A stretch of 5,696 bases of DNA from Puniceicoccales bacterium. GTDB taxonomy: Bacteria; Verrucomicrobiota; Verrucomicrobiia; Opitutales; UBA953. Of the stretch, positions 1-5,632 are shown one piece after another (the stretch's first letter is position 1; each line of letters starts with the position of its first letter). The notes under the pieces are model-generated. The model saw only the letters and a program-made list of their open reading frames with translations. It was not told where the DNA came from and did not search any database. The DNA is taken from positions 1 to 5,696 of the forward strand of contig JAITIB010000049.1 of NCBI GenBank assembly GCA_031279675.1, read 5' to 3'. Both the position numbers and the translations under genes were made by a program.

Positions 1-215
1 TGGATGTCCAGCTTGATGTGGTTGGCGTAGCCCGCGAGCGCCTCGTCGATGGAATTGTCCACAATCTCGTAAACGCAGTGGTGAAGGCCTGTCTCGTTGG
101 TGTCGCCGATGTACATTCCGGGGCGTTCGCGGACGGCTTCGAGGCCTTTGAGTCGCTTGATGTCCTCGGCCTCATAACGGGCTTTTCCGGAGGGTTTGCT
201 GGTGGCGTTGCTCAT
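1..215 (-). CDS. gyrB: DNA gyrase subunit B, N-terminal 71 residues (partial, runs off the left edge)
   Basis: DNA gyrase B is the ATPase subunit of the A2B2 gyrase, which introduces negative supercoils into DNA in the cytoplasm. Only the first 71 residues are present. After a 13-residue polar leader (MSNATSKPSGKAR) comes the start of the GHKL ATPase domain: LKGLEAVRERPGMYIGDT at residues 22-39, the gyrase/topo IV hallmark, then GLHHCVYEIVDNSIDEALAG at residues 43-62. Glu50 and Asn54 match the catalytic base and Mg-binding Asn of E. coli GyrB (Glu42, Asn46). The ATG at 213-215 fits the usual family start, but no Shine-Dalgarno precedes it. The gene is divergent from the gene at 354. ParE shares these motifs, so ParE cannot be fully excluded from this fragment, although the DT-N-ETGLHH spacing and the leader fit GyrB better. 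Confidence 0.93.
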   Translation of the reverse strand, partial: MSNATSKPSGKARYEAEDIKRLKGLEAVRERPGMYIGDTNETGLHHCVYEIVDNSIDEALAGYANHIKLDI

Positions 216-353
216 GGATGGTGTGTCGGATGGTGAAATTGGTTTCTAAAGGGCGCGGATGAAAATGCATTTCCGCACGAGGCGCAAGGGGCATGTCTGT
301 CCGGTCGAATTTTCCGCTTTTCAGGATTTCAAAAAATCCCCAGCGTGCGCGGC
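216..353. other. Divergent intergenic region between gyrB and the 161-residue gene
   Basis: These 138 bases must hold the leftward gyrB promoter and probably the rightward promoter for the gene at 354. I see no hexamer pair good enough to call on either strand. Two small symmetrical elements are visible: a perfect 10-base palindrome AAATGCATTT at 263-272, and a GGATTT/AAATCC inverted repeat at 324-329 and 334-339 with a 4-base loop. No ribosome-binding site is obvious for either gene. Confidence 0.6.
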
Positions 354-839
354 ATGTCCGCCACTTTTTCGCAAGAGCAGAAAAACGCCCTCGCCCGGTG
401 GGTTTCCGACGGCGTTTCGCTGTCCGAGATCCAGAAACGCATCAACGCCGAGTTCGGGTTTTCCATGACATACATGGACGTGCGTTTTCTCATCGACGAT
501 CTCGACTTGCGGCTCAAAGACAAGGCGCCAGCGGCCCCGGAGCCCGCACCTGACGCCACCGCCAAGGATGCCGACGCGCCCGCCGATCCTGATGACGATG
601 GCGGCGACGCCACCGGGGCGGCAGGAAAGGTTTCCGTTAACATCGACCCGGTGCAACGCCCGGGCATCGCGCTCGGGGGCAGCGTCACGTTTTCCGACGG
701 AAAGACAGGGCAATGGCAGATGGATGCCTACGGGCAGCTCGGCTTCATCCCGCCCCACGAGGGTTACCAACCGACGCAACAGGACGTGCAACAGTTCCAA
801 GTCCTGCTCCGGCGCGAAATCGCCAAGGGCGGTTATTGA
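354..839 (+). CDS. Conserved-looking hypothetical protein, helix-rich N-terminus plus acidic linker (161 aa)
   Basis: I do not recognise this protein with certainty. Three parts are visible. Residues 1-57 are charged and probably helical; SLSEIQKRINAEFGFSMTYM at 22-41 resembles a helix-turn-helix of the kind that starts with a Leu-Ser-x-Ile-Gln helix. Residues 58-90 are a disordered-looking Ala/Pro/Asp linker. Residues 91-161 form a compact segment (VSVNIDPVQRPG, GGSVTFSDGKTGQWQMDAYGQ, GFIPPHEGYQP) that looks beta-rich and ends in a short helix. There is no signal peptide, membrane segment or cysteine, so a cytoplasmic location is likely. The ATG at 354 was chosen; a GTG at 345 in the same frame would add three residues, and neither has a Shine-Dalgarno. 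The gene ends 36 bases before pgsA and may be co-transcribed with it. A regulatory or nucleic-acid-binding role is a guess from the N-terminus only. Coding status is supported by its sensible domain pattern; the opposite-strand frame (321-887) does not look like a protein. Confidence 0.8.
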   Translation: MSATFSQEQKNALARWVSDGVSLSEIQKRINAEFGFSMTYMDVRFLIDDLDLRLKDKAPAAPEPAPDATAKDADAPADPDDDGGDATGAAGKVSVNIDPVQRPGIALGGSVTFSDGKTGQWQMDAYGQLGFIPPHEGYQPTQQDVQQFQVLLRREIAKGGY

Positions 840-875
840 AAAAAGTCCCCTCCCCCGCCCTTCATCCACGCTGCC

Positions 876-1499
876 ATGCTGCGACAACTTCCCAACCTGA
901 TGACCGCGTCACGCGTGCCGTGTCTCTTCGTCATCGCCATGCTGGTGGCGTGGGGCGCGCGCTGGGCCCCCACACTGGCACTCCTCGTATTCCTGCTCGC
1001 CGCGGTGACTGACTACCTCGACGGCTGGCTGGCGCGGCGGCTCGGCGTCGTCTCCAATTTTGGCAAGCTCATGGACGCGCTCACGGACAAGATACTCAAC
1101 GTGGGACTGCTGATCTTCCTCCTCGTCTATCCCGCCGGGCAGCCATTGCTGCCGGCGTATTGCGTGTTTTTCGTGGTGGTGATCCTCGTGCGGGAGTTGC
1201 TCATCACAGGCTTGCGGCTCGTGGCGGCAAGCTCGCGCCTCGTGCTCGCCGCGGAGCGTTCCGGCAAAATAAAGACCGTGCTGCAAATTTTCGCCATAGC
1301 CGCGCTCCTCCTCGTCCTCGCGGCAAGGCAAGACTGGGGATGGGAACCGGCGCTGGTGGAAAAAATCCACATCGGCGCGCTCGCCACCTTTGGCGCGGCC
1401 ACGCTGGTAACGGTGACATCCGGAACGGTGTATCTCGTCAAATACTGGCGGGTTTTTGTCGGCGAGCCCACGGTGACGCCACCGCAAACCCGTGACTGA
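876..1499 (+). CDS. pgsA: CDP-diacylglycerol--glycerol-3-phosphate 3-phosphatidyltransferase (PGP synthase)
   Basis: This inner-membrane enzyme joins CDP-diacylglycerol and sn-glycerol-3-phosphate to give phosphatidylglycerophosphate and CMP, the committed step to phosphatidylglycerol and cardiolipin. The complete CDP-alcohol phosphatidyltransferase signature is present: D46-x2-D49-G50-x2-A53-R54-x8-G63-x3-D67-x3-D71, with all metal-binding Asp residues intact. The N-terminal LPNLMTASR (residues 5-13) matches the NxLTxxR start typical of PgsA. R106-E107 and the G130-K131-x-K133-T134 motif are also typical of PgsA rather than of phosphatidylserine or cardiolipin synthases of this superfamily. 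About six hydrophobic segments are visible (roughly 14-26, 31-45, 73-85, 94-105, 135-150 and 167-188). The length of 207 residues is normal, somewhat longer than the E. coli enzyme at its C-terminus. The gene lies 24 bases before pgpA, the next step of the pathway. The start has no Shine-Dalgarno; the upstream bases are a pyrimidine tract. Confidence 0.95.
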   Translation: MLRQLPNLMTASRVPCLFVIAMLVAWGARWAPTLALLVFLLAAVTDYLDGWLARRLGVVSNFGKLMDALTDKILNVGLLIFLLVYPAGQPLLPAYCVFFVVVILVRELLITGLRLVAASSRLVLAAERSGKIKTVLQIFAIAALLLVLAARQDWGWEPALVEKIHIGALATFGAATLVTVTSGTVYLVKYWRVFVGEPTVTPPQTRD

Positions 1500-1523
1500 C
1501 CCGCGTTTTCAACCCAGGCCAAC

Positions 1524-2072
1524 ATGAGCATCTCGCAACGACTTATCCAAGGCGCCCCCGGACGCATCTGCACGGCAATCGCCACACTGGGACCGCTCGG
1601 GACCCGCATGCCCGCGCCCGGCACCTGGGGCAGCGGAGCCGGGCTGCTGCTCTACCTGATCGTGTTCGCGCGCGTGAACAAGCTTGAGCAATGGGCGGTC
1701 TTCCTGGGAATGTTCACCGCGCTGGCAATCCTCGCAATGGCCATTTGCACCGTCGCCGAAAAGCGCCTCGGCAAAACGGACCCGCGCGAGATCATCCTGG
1801 ACGAATTCATCGCCATGCCCCTGATCTTCGCCGGCACGGAAACAACGAACTTCCTCAGCGCGCAAAACCGATACGCATGGGCCTGGTTCCTCGCCGGATT
1901 CGCGCTCTTCCGCATCCTCGACGTCAGCAAACCCCTTGGCATACGGAAACTGCAATCGTGGCCCGGAGGCGCCGGAATTGTCGCCGACGACATCGCTGCC
2001 GCGCTGGCAGCCTGCCTCGCACTGCACGTGCTGCACTGGGCGACCCTGTTTGCGAACGGGCTCGGCATCTGA
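1524..2072 (+). CDS. pgpA: Phosphatidylglycerophosphatase A
   Basis: PgpA removes the terminal phosphate of phosphatidylglycerophosphate at the inner membrane to give phosphatidylglycerol, using the product of the adjacent pgsA. The conserved PgpA blocks are all present in order: PAPGTWGS at residues 30-37, KTDPREIILDE at 84-94 (the acidic metal-binding core, with D86, E89, D93 and E94), FRILDVSKPLGIRKL at 129-143, and GGAGIVADDIAA at 148-159, with the paired D155-D156. Hydrophobic stretches at about 39-50, 57-75, 118-128 and 157-172 fit the membrane-bound family. The length of 182 residues is slightly longer than the E. coli protein, mostly in the loop around residues 103-116. The start ATG lies 24 bases after the pgsA stop; a weak CAGG about 7 bases upstream is the nearest thing to a ribosome-binding site. 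The spacing indicates co-transcription with pgsA. Confidence 0.95.
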   Translation: MSISQRLIQGAPGRICTAIATLGPLGTRMPAPGTWGSGAGLLLYLIVFARVNKLEQWAVFLGMFTALAILAMAICTVAEKRLGKTDPREIILDEFIAMPLIFAGTETTNFLSAQNRYAWAWFLAGFALFRILDVSKPLGIRKLQSWPGGAGIVADDIAAALAACLALHVLHWATLFANGLGI

Positions 2073-2169
2073 CGCAAATCCCGGTCCGAATAAGATTGAC
2101 GGGACTCCCCCAATCCACGGAATCAGGTGCCCGCGATGCAGCATTCCGCAGCCCGGTTTCAAACGACTT
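2073..2169 (+). other. pgpA-ptsH intergenic gap, no confident control element
   Basis: These 97 bases could hold a separate ptsH promoter. A TTGACG at 2096-2101 matches a sigma-70 -35 box well, but no acceptable -10 box follows at 16-18 bases. The frame of ptsH is open through the gap and back into pgpA, but it has no ATG before 2170. I see no terminator after pgpA, so read-through from the pgsA-pgpA transcript into ptsH is possible. Confidence 0.4.
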
Positions 2170-2484
2170 ATGACCTCCCAATCGGACAAATCATCTCAAC
2201 AAATCCGCAGTCTCACCGTTAAAAACAAAATGGGCATCCACGCGCGCCCGGCGGCGATGATTGTGCGCATTGCCAACAAATTCAATGACGTTGACTTGCA
2301 AGTCCTCAAACAGGACGAGACCGTTAACGGAAAAAGCATCATGGGACTCATGATGCTCGCCGCGGGCAACGGCTCGCACATCACCTTCGTCGCCACCCCC
2401 TCGGAACCCGGCGCCGCCCCTCACGCAAAAAAAATGCTCGACGACATGGAGGCGCTCTTCGATCGCAAGTTTGACGAACTGTAG
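2170..2484 (+). CDS. ptsH: HPr family phosphocarrier protein
   Basis: HPr is the small cytoplasmic carrier that accepts a phosphate from PEP via Enzyme I on a histidine and passes it to EIIA domains. In many bacteria it is also phosphorylated on a serine by HprK. The active-site motif GIHARPA is at residues 22-28, with His24 as the phosphorylated residue. The regulatory-site motif NGKSIMGLMMLAA is at 53-65, with Ser56 as the candidate HprK target. The protein has 104 residues, against about 85-90 in the classical forms; the excess is a polar N-terminal extension of about 10 residues (MTSQSDKSSQ) and a slightly longer C-terminus. The VNGKSIMGLMML version is typical of HPr proteins from Gram-negative bacteria that carry HprK. 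Neither Enzyme I nor HprK is in the window, so a sugar-transport versus a purely regulatory role cannot be decided. The ATG at 2170 is the first in frame and has no Shine-Dalgarno. The 3' end is 15 bases from the convergent argC. Confidence 0.93.
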   Translation: MTSQSDKSSQQIRSLTVKNKMGIHARPAAMIVRIANKFNDVDLQVLKQDETVNGKSIMGLMMLAAGNGSHITFVATPSEPGAAPHAKKMLDDMEALFDRKFDEL

Positions 2485-2499
2485 CGCCCCTCCCCTTCC

Positions 2500-3549
2500 T
2501 CAGACCAGCCCCGCGACCTCGTCAAAACCCGCAATCAAGTTCATGATCTGAACCGCCTGCCCGCCCGCCCCCTTGACGAGGTTGTCCATCGCCGAAGTAA
2601 TGACAAGATTGCCCGTGCGCGCATCCGCCACCGCGCTCATATCCACGCGATTCGTCCACGCCACATGCGACGTGTCGGGAAACTGCCCCGGGGGCAGCAC
2701 CCCCACAAACGGACGCCCGGCATAGGCCCCCTCCCAAATCGCGTAAACCTGCTCCACGGAAACACCCTTCGCGGGAATCGTGATCGTCGTGGCAATCCCG
2801 CGTTTCATCGGCGCAAGATGCGGATTGAACTGCACAACCACGGGCGCGCCCGCCGCGAGCGAAAGATTTTCCTCAATCTCCGAAAGATGCCGGTGGCGCG
2901 GCATTCCGTAACCCTTCACCGACCCCTCGCGCTCGCAATAAAGATACATTGCCTCGGCCTTTTTCCCCGCGCCACTCACTCCCGAATAACTATTGATGAC
3001 AACAGCCCCCGGAGCGGGCCTGAACAGGCCCGCGCGCAGCAACGGCGTCAGCGGAATCTGAATGCTCGTGGGATAACACCCCGGGCAGGCAATCAACGCC
3101 GCCATTTTCCACGACACCCCGCTCACCAACTCCGGCAAAACATAAGGCGCGGCAACCAGAAGATCCGGCTCCGGATGCTCGCTCCCGTAATATTCCCTGT
3201 AAAGCGCGGCGCTCCCCAGCCGAAAATCCGCGGAAAGGTCAATCACACGCCGCCCGGCATCCACGAACGCACGCGCGAACGTCGCCGCAACTCCATGCGG
3301 AAGCGCCAAAAACCAGAAATCCACCTCCTCGGCGGCAAGCGCGGTGGCGTCCGCATCCGAAAACAAAAGTCCCTCCGGAAGCACTTCACGATATTGCGGC
3401 AACGCCCTCACAAGTGGCGTCCCCGCAAGGCTGCGCGACGCAGCGTGTGACAGCGTCACACGAGGATGCCGCGCCAGCAAACGGACAAGTTCCTCACCCG
3501 TGTAACCGGACGCACCAACAACCCCGACCCTGAGCTTGGACGTATTCAT
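2500..3549 (-). CDS. argC: N-acetyl-gamma-glutamyl-phosphate reductase
   Basis: ArgC catalyses the NADPH-dependent reduction of N-acetylglutamyl-5-phosphate to the semialdehyde, the third step of arginine (ornithine) synthesis, in the cytoplasm. The N-terminal Rossmann fold starts at once: LRVGVVGASGYTGEELVRLL at residues 6-25, the family's hallmark dinucleotide loop. The catalytic cysteine is Cys158 in ACPGCYPTS (154-162). The substrate-binding GVSGAGKK is at 190-197, and GMPRHRHLSEIEENL at 215-229 holds the catalytic histidine (His219 or His221). The C-terminal half has FNPHLAPMKRGIATT, as usual. The length of 349 residues is normal for the single-domain enzyme. The start is the ATG at 3547-3549 because the conserved fold begins five residues later. 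The same frame stays open for 79 codons further upstream, but that part is low-quality sequence and crosses the terminator at 3630-3657. No Shine-Dalgarno is visible; the leader holds two U-tracts. Confidence 0.96.
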   Translation of the reverse strand: MNTSKLRVGVVGASGYTGEELVRLLARHPRVTLSHAASRSLAGTPLVRALPQYREVLPEGLLFSDADATALAAEEVDFWFLALPHGVAATFARAFVDAGRRVIDLSADFRLGSAALYREYYGSEHPEPDLLVAAPYVLPELVSGVSWKMAALIACPGCYPTSIQIPLTPLLRAGLFRPAPGAVVINSYSGVSGAGKKAEAMYLYCEREGSVKGYGMPRHRHLSEIEENLSLAAGAPVVVQFNPHLAPMKRGIATTITIPAKGVSVEQVYAIWEGAYAGRPFVGVLPPGQFPDTSHVAWTNRVDMSAVADARTGNLVITSAMDNLVKGAGGQAVQIMNLIAGFDEVAGLV

Positions 3550-3576
3550 GACTGGGAAGCATTGAAAGACCTCGTG

Positions 3577-3596
3577 AAAAAAACCACAAAAAAAAA
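3577..3596 (-). other. Paired U-tracts in the argC leader
   Basis: On the argC sense strand the leader has a run of nine T followed by GTGG and a run of seven T, ending about 27 bases before the ATG. They stand out against GC-rich surroundings. They could be part of a promoter region or a U-rich translation enhancer for a gene without a Shine-Dalgarno. They are not preceded by a stem strong enough to act as a second terminator. Confidence 0.35.
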
Positions 3597-3629
3597 CCCT
3601 CTTCACCACACACGATTGCCAGCAGGCAC

Positions 3630-3657
3630 AAAAAAAGGGAGAGCGTTTTGCTCTCCC
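3630..3657 (-). terminator. Intrinsic terminator of the PEP-CTERM gene
   Basis: Read on the minus strand, an 8-base perfect stem GGGAGAGC / GCTCTCCC closes a 5-base loop AAAAC and is followed directly by seven T. It starts about 22 bases after the stop codon of the leftward PEP-CTERM gene and ends 80 bases before the argC start. It therefore separates these two same-strand genes into different transcripts. On the plus strand the hairpin is followed by a poorer T-stretch and no gene needs it there. Confidence 0.9.
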
Positions 3658-3679
3658 CTGTTTTGAGTTTTTATGCCGC

Positions 3680-3760
3680 TCAAGCTTTGCGCCTGCGGCG
3701 CAGCAACGCCAGCGCCAGCGCGCCGACGCCACCGAACAAGGCGTAGGTCGAGGGTTCGGG
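3680..3760 (-). other. PEP-CTERM sorting signal (C-terminal tail of the gene above)
   Basis: The final 27 codons encode the IPEPSTYA motif, a hydrophobic stretch of about 14 residues and a basic RRRRKA end. In the known PEP-CTERM/exosortase system this tail is recognised and removed at the inner membrane, and the substrates go to the outer surface or extracellular matrix. No exosortase gene is in the window. Confidence 0.93.
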
Positions 3761-5632
3761 AATGGCCGTGATCGTGTAGGTGCCATTGTCCCAGGTCAAA
3801 CCCGCCCCGGTCCCAACACCCAAAACCGTCCAGTTTTGAATCGCTGGCATTTGGCCGGTTGCCGGGACGATGTGCAACTCGCCGCCGTCCACCCAGTTTG
3901 TCACCACCAGCGTCACGGCGTCATCAGCTGTCACGTTCCCGCCAGCGCCAAAGTCGAGCGTCGCCCGCGAGAAAGTGTCAAGCGTCACCTCGACCGTCGC
4001 GCCGGCGTCCAGAATGACGTCGCCGGACAAGGACAGCGTGTTGTTTGTGCTGCCAATATTTCCAACAACGAGCGTGCCTCCAGAACCAATCGTGACATCG
4101 CCCTTTAGCGTCCCCGTGCCACCGACGTGCGCGCCAGAACCCACATTCACGACGGTGCTGACACCGAGCGTCTGCCCGTTCAACAGCAGCGAGCCGCTGT
4201 TGCTGACGTCAAGGGCGTTGGAGAAATTCACCACGCCGCTTCCCAATGACAAGGTGCCGGCAGTGACGCTTATCGCCGCGGTGGCGTTGACTTGGTTGTC
4301 CGCGCTGAGCTGCAAAGTCCCGCCACTGACATCAATCGCAGTCGAATCAGCGATGCTGCCGCTTCCTGAAAAGGCCAGGACGCCACCGGAAACCGTCGTC
4401 TTGCCGGTGTAGGTATTGACGCCGCCGAGCGTGAGCGTGCCGCCGCCTTTTTTCTCAACCTTGCCAGCGCCTTTGATGACATTTGAGAAGCCCAGCGCAC
4501 TGTTGCGGTCAAAAACCAGATTTGCCGTGGAGGCATTGACCAAAATGTCATTGGACACAGAGCCCGTGTCCACGCCACCGGAGGCGTTGCCGATTTGCAA
4601 AGTGCCCGCATTCACCTTCGTCGGTGTCTTGTCGTTACTGCCGCCACCAGAGTTGATGGCTGTTCCGGTGAGGCTGACAGCGTTGGTGAGGACAAGCGTC
4701 CCCGAGCCGGATTTGATGAGACCGCCGTTGCCCGTGATCGTCTGGGCCAAGGTCAAGTTCACATTTTGCCTGAAATCGATCTGCTCGTATTGGACCTCAA
4801 TATCGCCCGCGTGCTGGAACGTGCCCGAAAAAATAATCGGGAATCCATTGCGCCCGCCAATGGTCATTTTCCCGTCGCCGGTAATCGTCCCCGTCAAAGT
4901 CAGGGAAGGCGATGACCACGTACGAAGCCGCCCCCCGCCGGAACCAATGTGGATGTCGTTGGAAACCGTCAGAGAGGCGCCTGCTTGATACGGAGCAAGC
5001 CCGCCGTTATTTTGGAGCGTGATTTGGTTTGAGCCGAAAGCGCCCGCATCCGGTGTGACAAAGCCGTTTTCAATGGTGATGCCCCCGGTGATTGTATTTG
5101 GCGAGATGAGCCGGAGCAAATTGCTGGAACCTGTCATGTTTTGCACAGAACTTTTGATAAGAAATCCGCCCGTGCCAGCGAACTTGGAGTTGATATTAAT
5201 ACTCGCGTCACCTGGGATGCCCGTCAGGTCAAGCAAACCTTGGGTCGTCCCGAAATCGAATGTCAGCTTGTTAGTCATGTCTATTTTCTTGCCACCATAC
5301 GACTGGGTCCCCGCATCGGTGAATTTCAGCGCATCAAGATATATGGTGAGGTCGGTCGGTGTTATAATCGTCCGGTCCGAAGTCGGGGCCCAAACAATGA
5401 TCGCCGTATTATGCTGACCGCTATCCCATGCGTCATTGGGCGTGCCCACATCCCAACCTGCGTTCGAGGCAGTCCACGTGAGATTTCCCGAGGATATGTT
5501 GGCGGTGTATTCGGCGGCACTAACCCCGCTGGAGACTGCCAAAGCAACAGCCGCAGCGAGAAGGGCTGGTTTGGCGAGCTTTGTCAGGCTGGAGTTAGCA
5601 GGGGGGGGGGGGGGGGGGGGGGGGTTGCCCAA
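3680..5632 (-). CDS. Exported PEP-CTERM protein with autotransporter-associated beta-strand repeats; 5' end uncertain
   Basis: This is a secreted or surface-anchored protein of unknown specific function. As read it has 650 residues from a TTG at 5632. A Sec signal peptide lies at about residues 15-39, with hydrophobic core ALLAAAVALAV and a likely cleavage after VSA (residue 39). The mature part is Gly/Ser/Thr/Asn/Val-rich, has no cysteine, and looks like a right-handed beta-helix. Repeats of the autotransporter-associated type (family TIGR02601) are visible, best at about 385-423 (GGGTLTLGGVNTYTGKTTVS, GGVLAFSG) and weaker at about 300-348 and 436-465. The C-terminus is a textbook PEP-CTERM signal: IPEPSTYALFGG at 624-635, a hydrophobic helix to 644, then RRRRK. 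Such tails are processed by an exosortase. There is no autotransporter barrel, so export is not by type V secretion. Residues 1-14, including Pro4-Pro11 encoded by a poly-C run, are probably not authentic; the real start is likely lost. The gene ends at the terminator at 3630-3657. Confidence 0.88.
   Translation of the reverse strand: MGNPPPPPPPPANSSLTKLAKPALLAAAVALAVSSGVSAAEYTANISSGNLTWTASNAGWDVGTPNDAWDSGQHNTAIIVWAPTSDRTIITPTDLTIYLDALKFTDAGTQSYGGKKIDMTNKLTFDFGTTQGLLDLTGIPGDASININSKFAGTGGFLIKSSVQNMTGSSNLLRLISPNTITGGITIENGFVTPDAGAFGSNQITLQNNGGLAPYQAGASLTVSNDIHIGSGGGRLRTWSSPSLTLTGTITGDGKMTIGGRNGFPIIFSGTFQHAGDIEVQYEQIDFRQNVNLTLAQTITGNGGLIKSGSGTLVLTNAVSLTGTAINSGGGSNDKTPTKVNAGTLQIGNASGGVDTGSVSNDILVNASTANLVFDRNSALGFSNVIKGAGKVEKKGGGTLTLGGVNTYTGKTTVSGGVLAFSGSGSIADSTAIDVSGGTLQLSADNQVNATAAISVTAGTLSLGSGVVNFSNALDVSNSGSLLLNGQTLGVSTVVNVGSGAHVGGTGTLKGDVTIGSGGTLVVGNIGSTNNTLSLSGDVILDAGATVEVTLDTFSRATLDFGAGGNVTADDAVTLVVTNWVDGGELHIVPATGQMPAIQNWTVLGVGTGAGLTWDNGTYTITAIPEPSTYALFGGVGALALALLRRRRKA
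5601..5624. repeat. Homopolymer run of 24 G (poly-C in the sense of the PEP-CTERM gene)
   Basis: Twenty-four consecutive G sit at the 5' edge of the PEP-CTERM coding frame, just upstream of its signal peptide. In the sense strand they are translated as proline. A run this long is either a sequencing or assembly artefact near a contig end or a slippage-prone tract. The frame of the first few residues depends entirely on its exact length. Confidence 0.97.

Noticed and set aside
324..339. Small hairpin GGATTT/AAATCC as a terminator or riboswitch
   Set aside because: The stem is six mostly A/T pairs with no T-run, and no wider structure could be recognised.
321..887. Long open frame on the minus strand opposite the 161-residue gene
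   Set aside because: It mirrors a GC-rich coding region, covers the start of pgsA and shows no recognisable domain; the plus-strand protein has a more natural composition and layout.
909..1487. Minus-strand open frame opposite pgsA
   Set aside because: pgsA has its complete catalytic signature on the plus strand; the antisense product is His/Glu/Arg-rich, typical of a shadow frame.
2096..2124. Possible sigma-70 promoter for ptsH (TTGACG)
   Set aside because: No acceptable -10 hexamer occurs at the right distance.
1936..2169. Upstream extension of the ptsH frame into pgpA
   Set aside because: HPr normally begins a few residues before the beta-strand ahead of the GIHARPA loop; the extension overlaps pgpA out of frame and is not HPr-like.
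1509..2189. Minus-strand open frame opposite pgpA
   Set aside because: All PgpA motifs are on the plus strand; the antisense product has no known motif.
2665..3450. Plus-strand frame of 261 codons opposite argC
   Set aside because: The product is extremely Arg/His/Pro-rich, as expected for an antisense frame of a GC-rich gene, and argC is unambiguous.
3550..3786. N-terminal extension of the argC frame by 79 codons
   Set aside because: The conserved ArgC fold starts directly after the ATG at 3549; the extension crosses an intrinsic terminator and the 3' end of the PEP-CTERM gene and has an unprotein-like composition.
3870..4988. Plus-strand frames opposite the PEP-CTERM gene
   Set aside because: They are Pro/Val/Ser-rich mirrors of the Gly/Thr/Ser repeats on the other strand.
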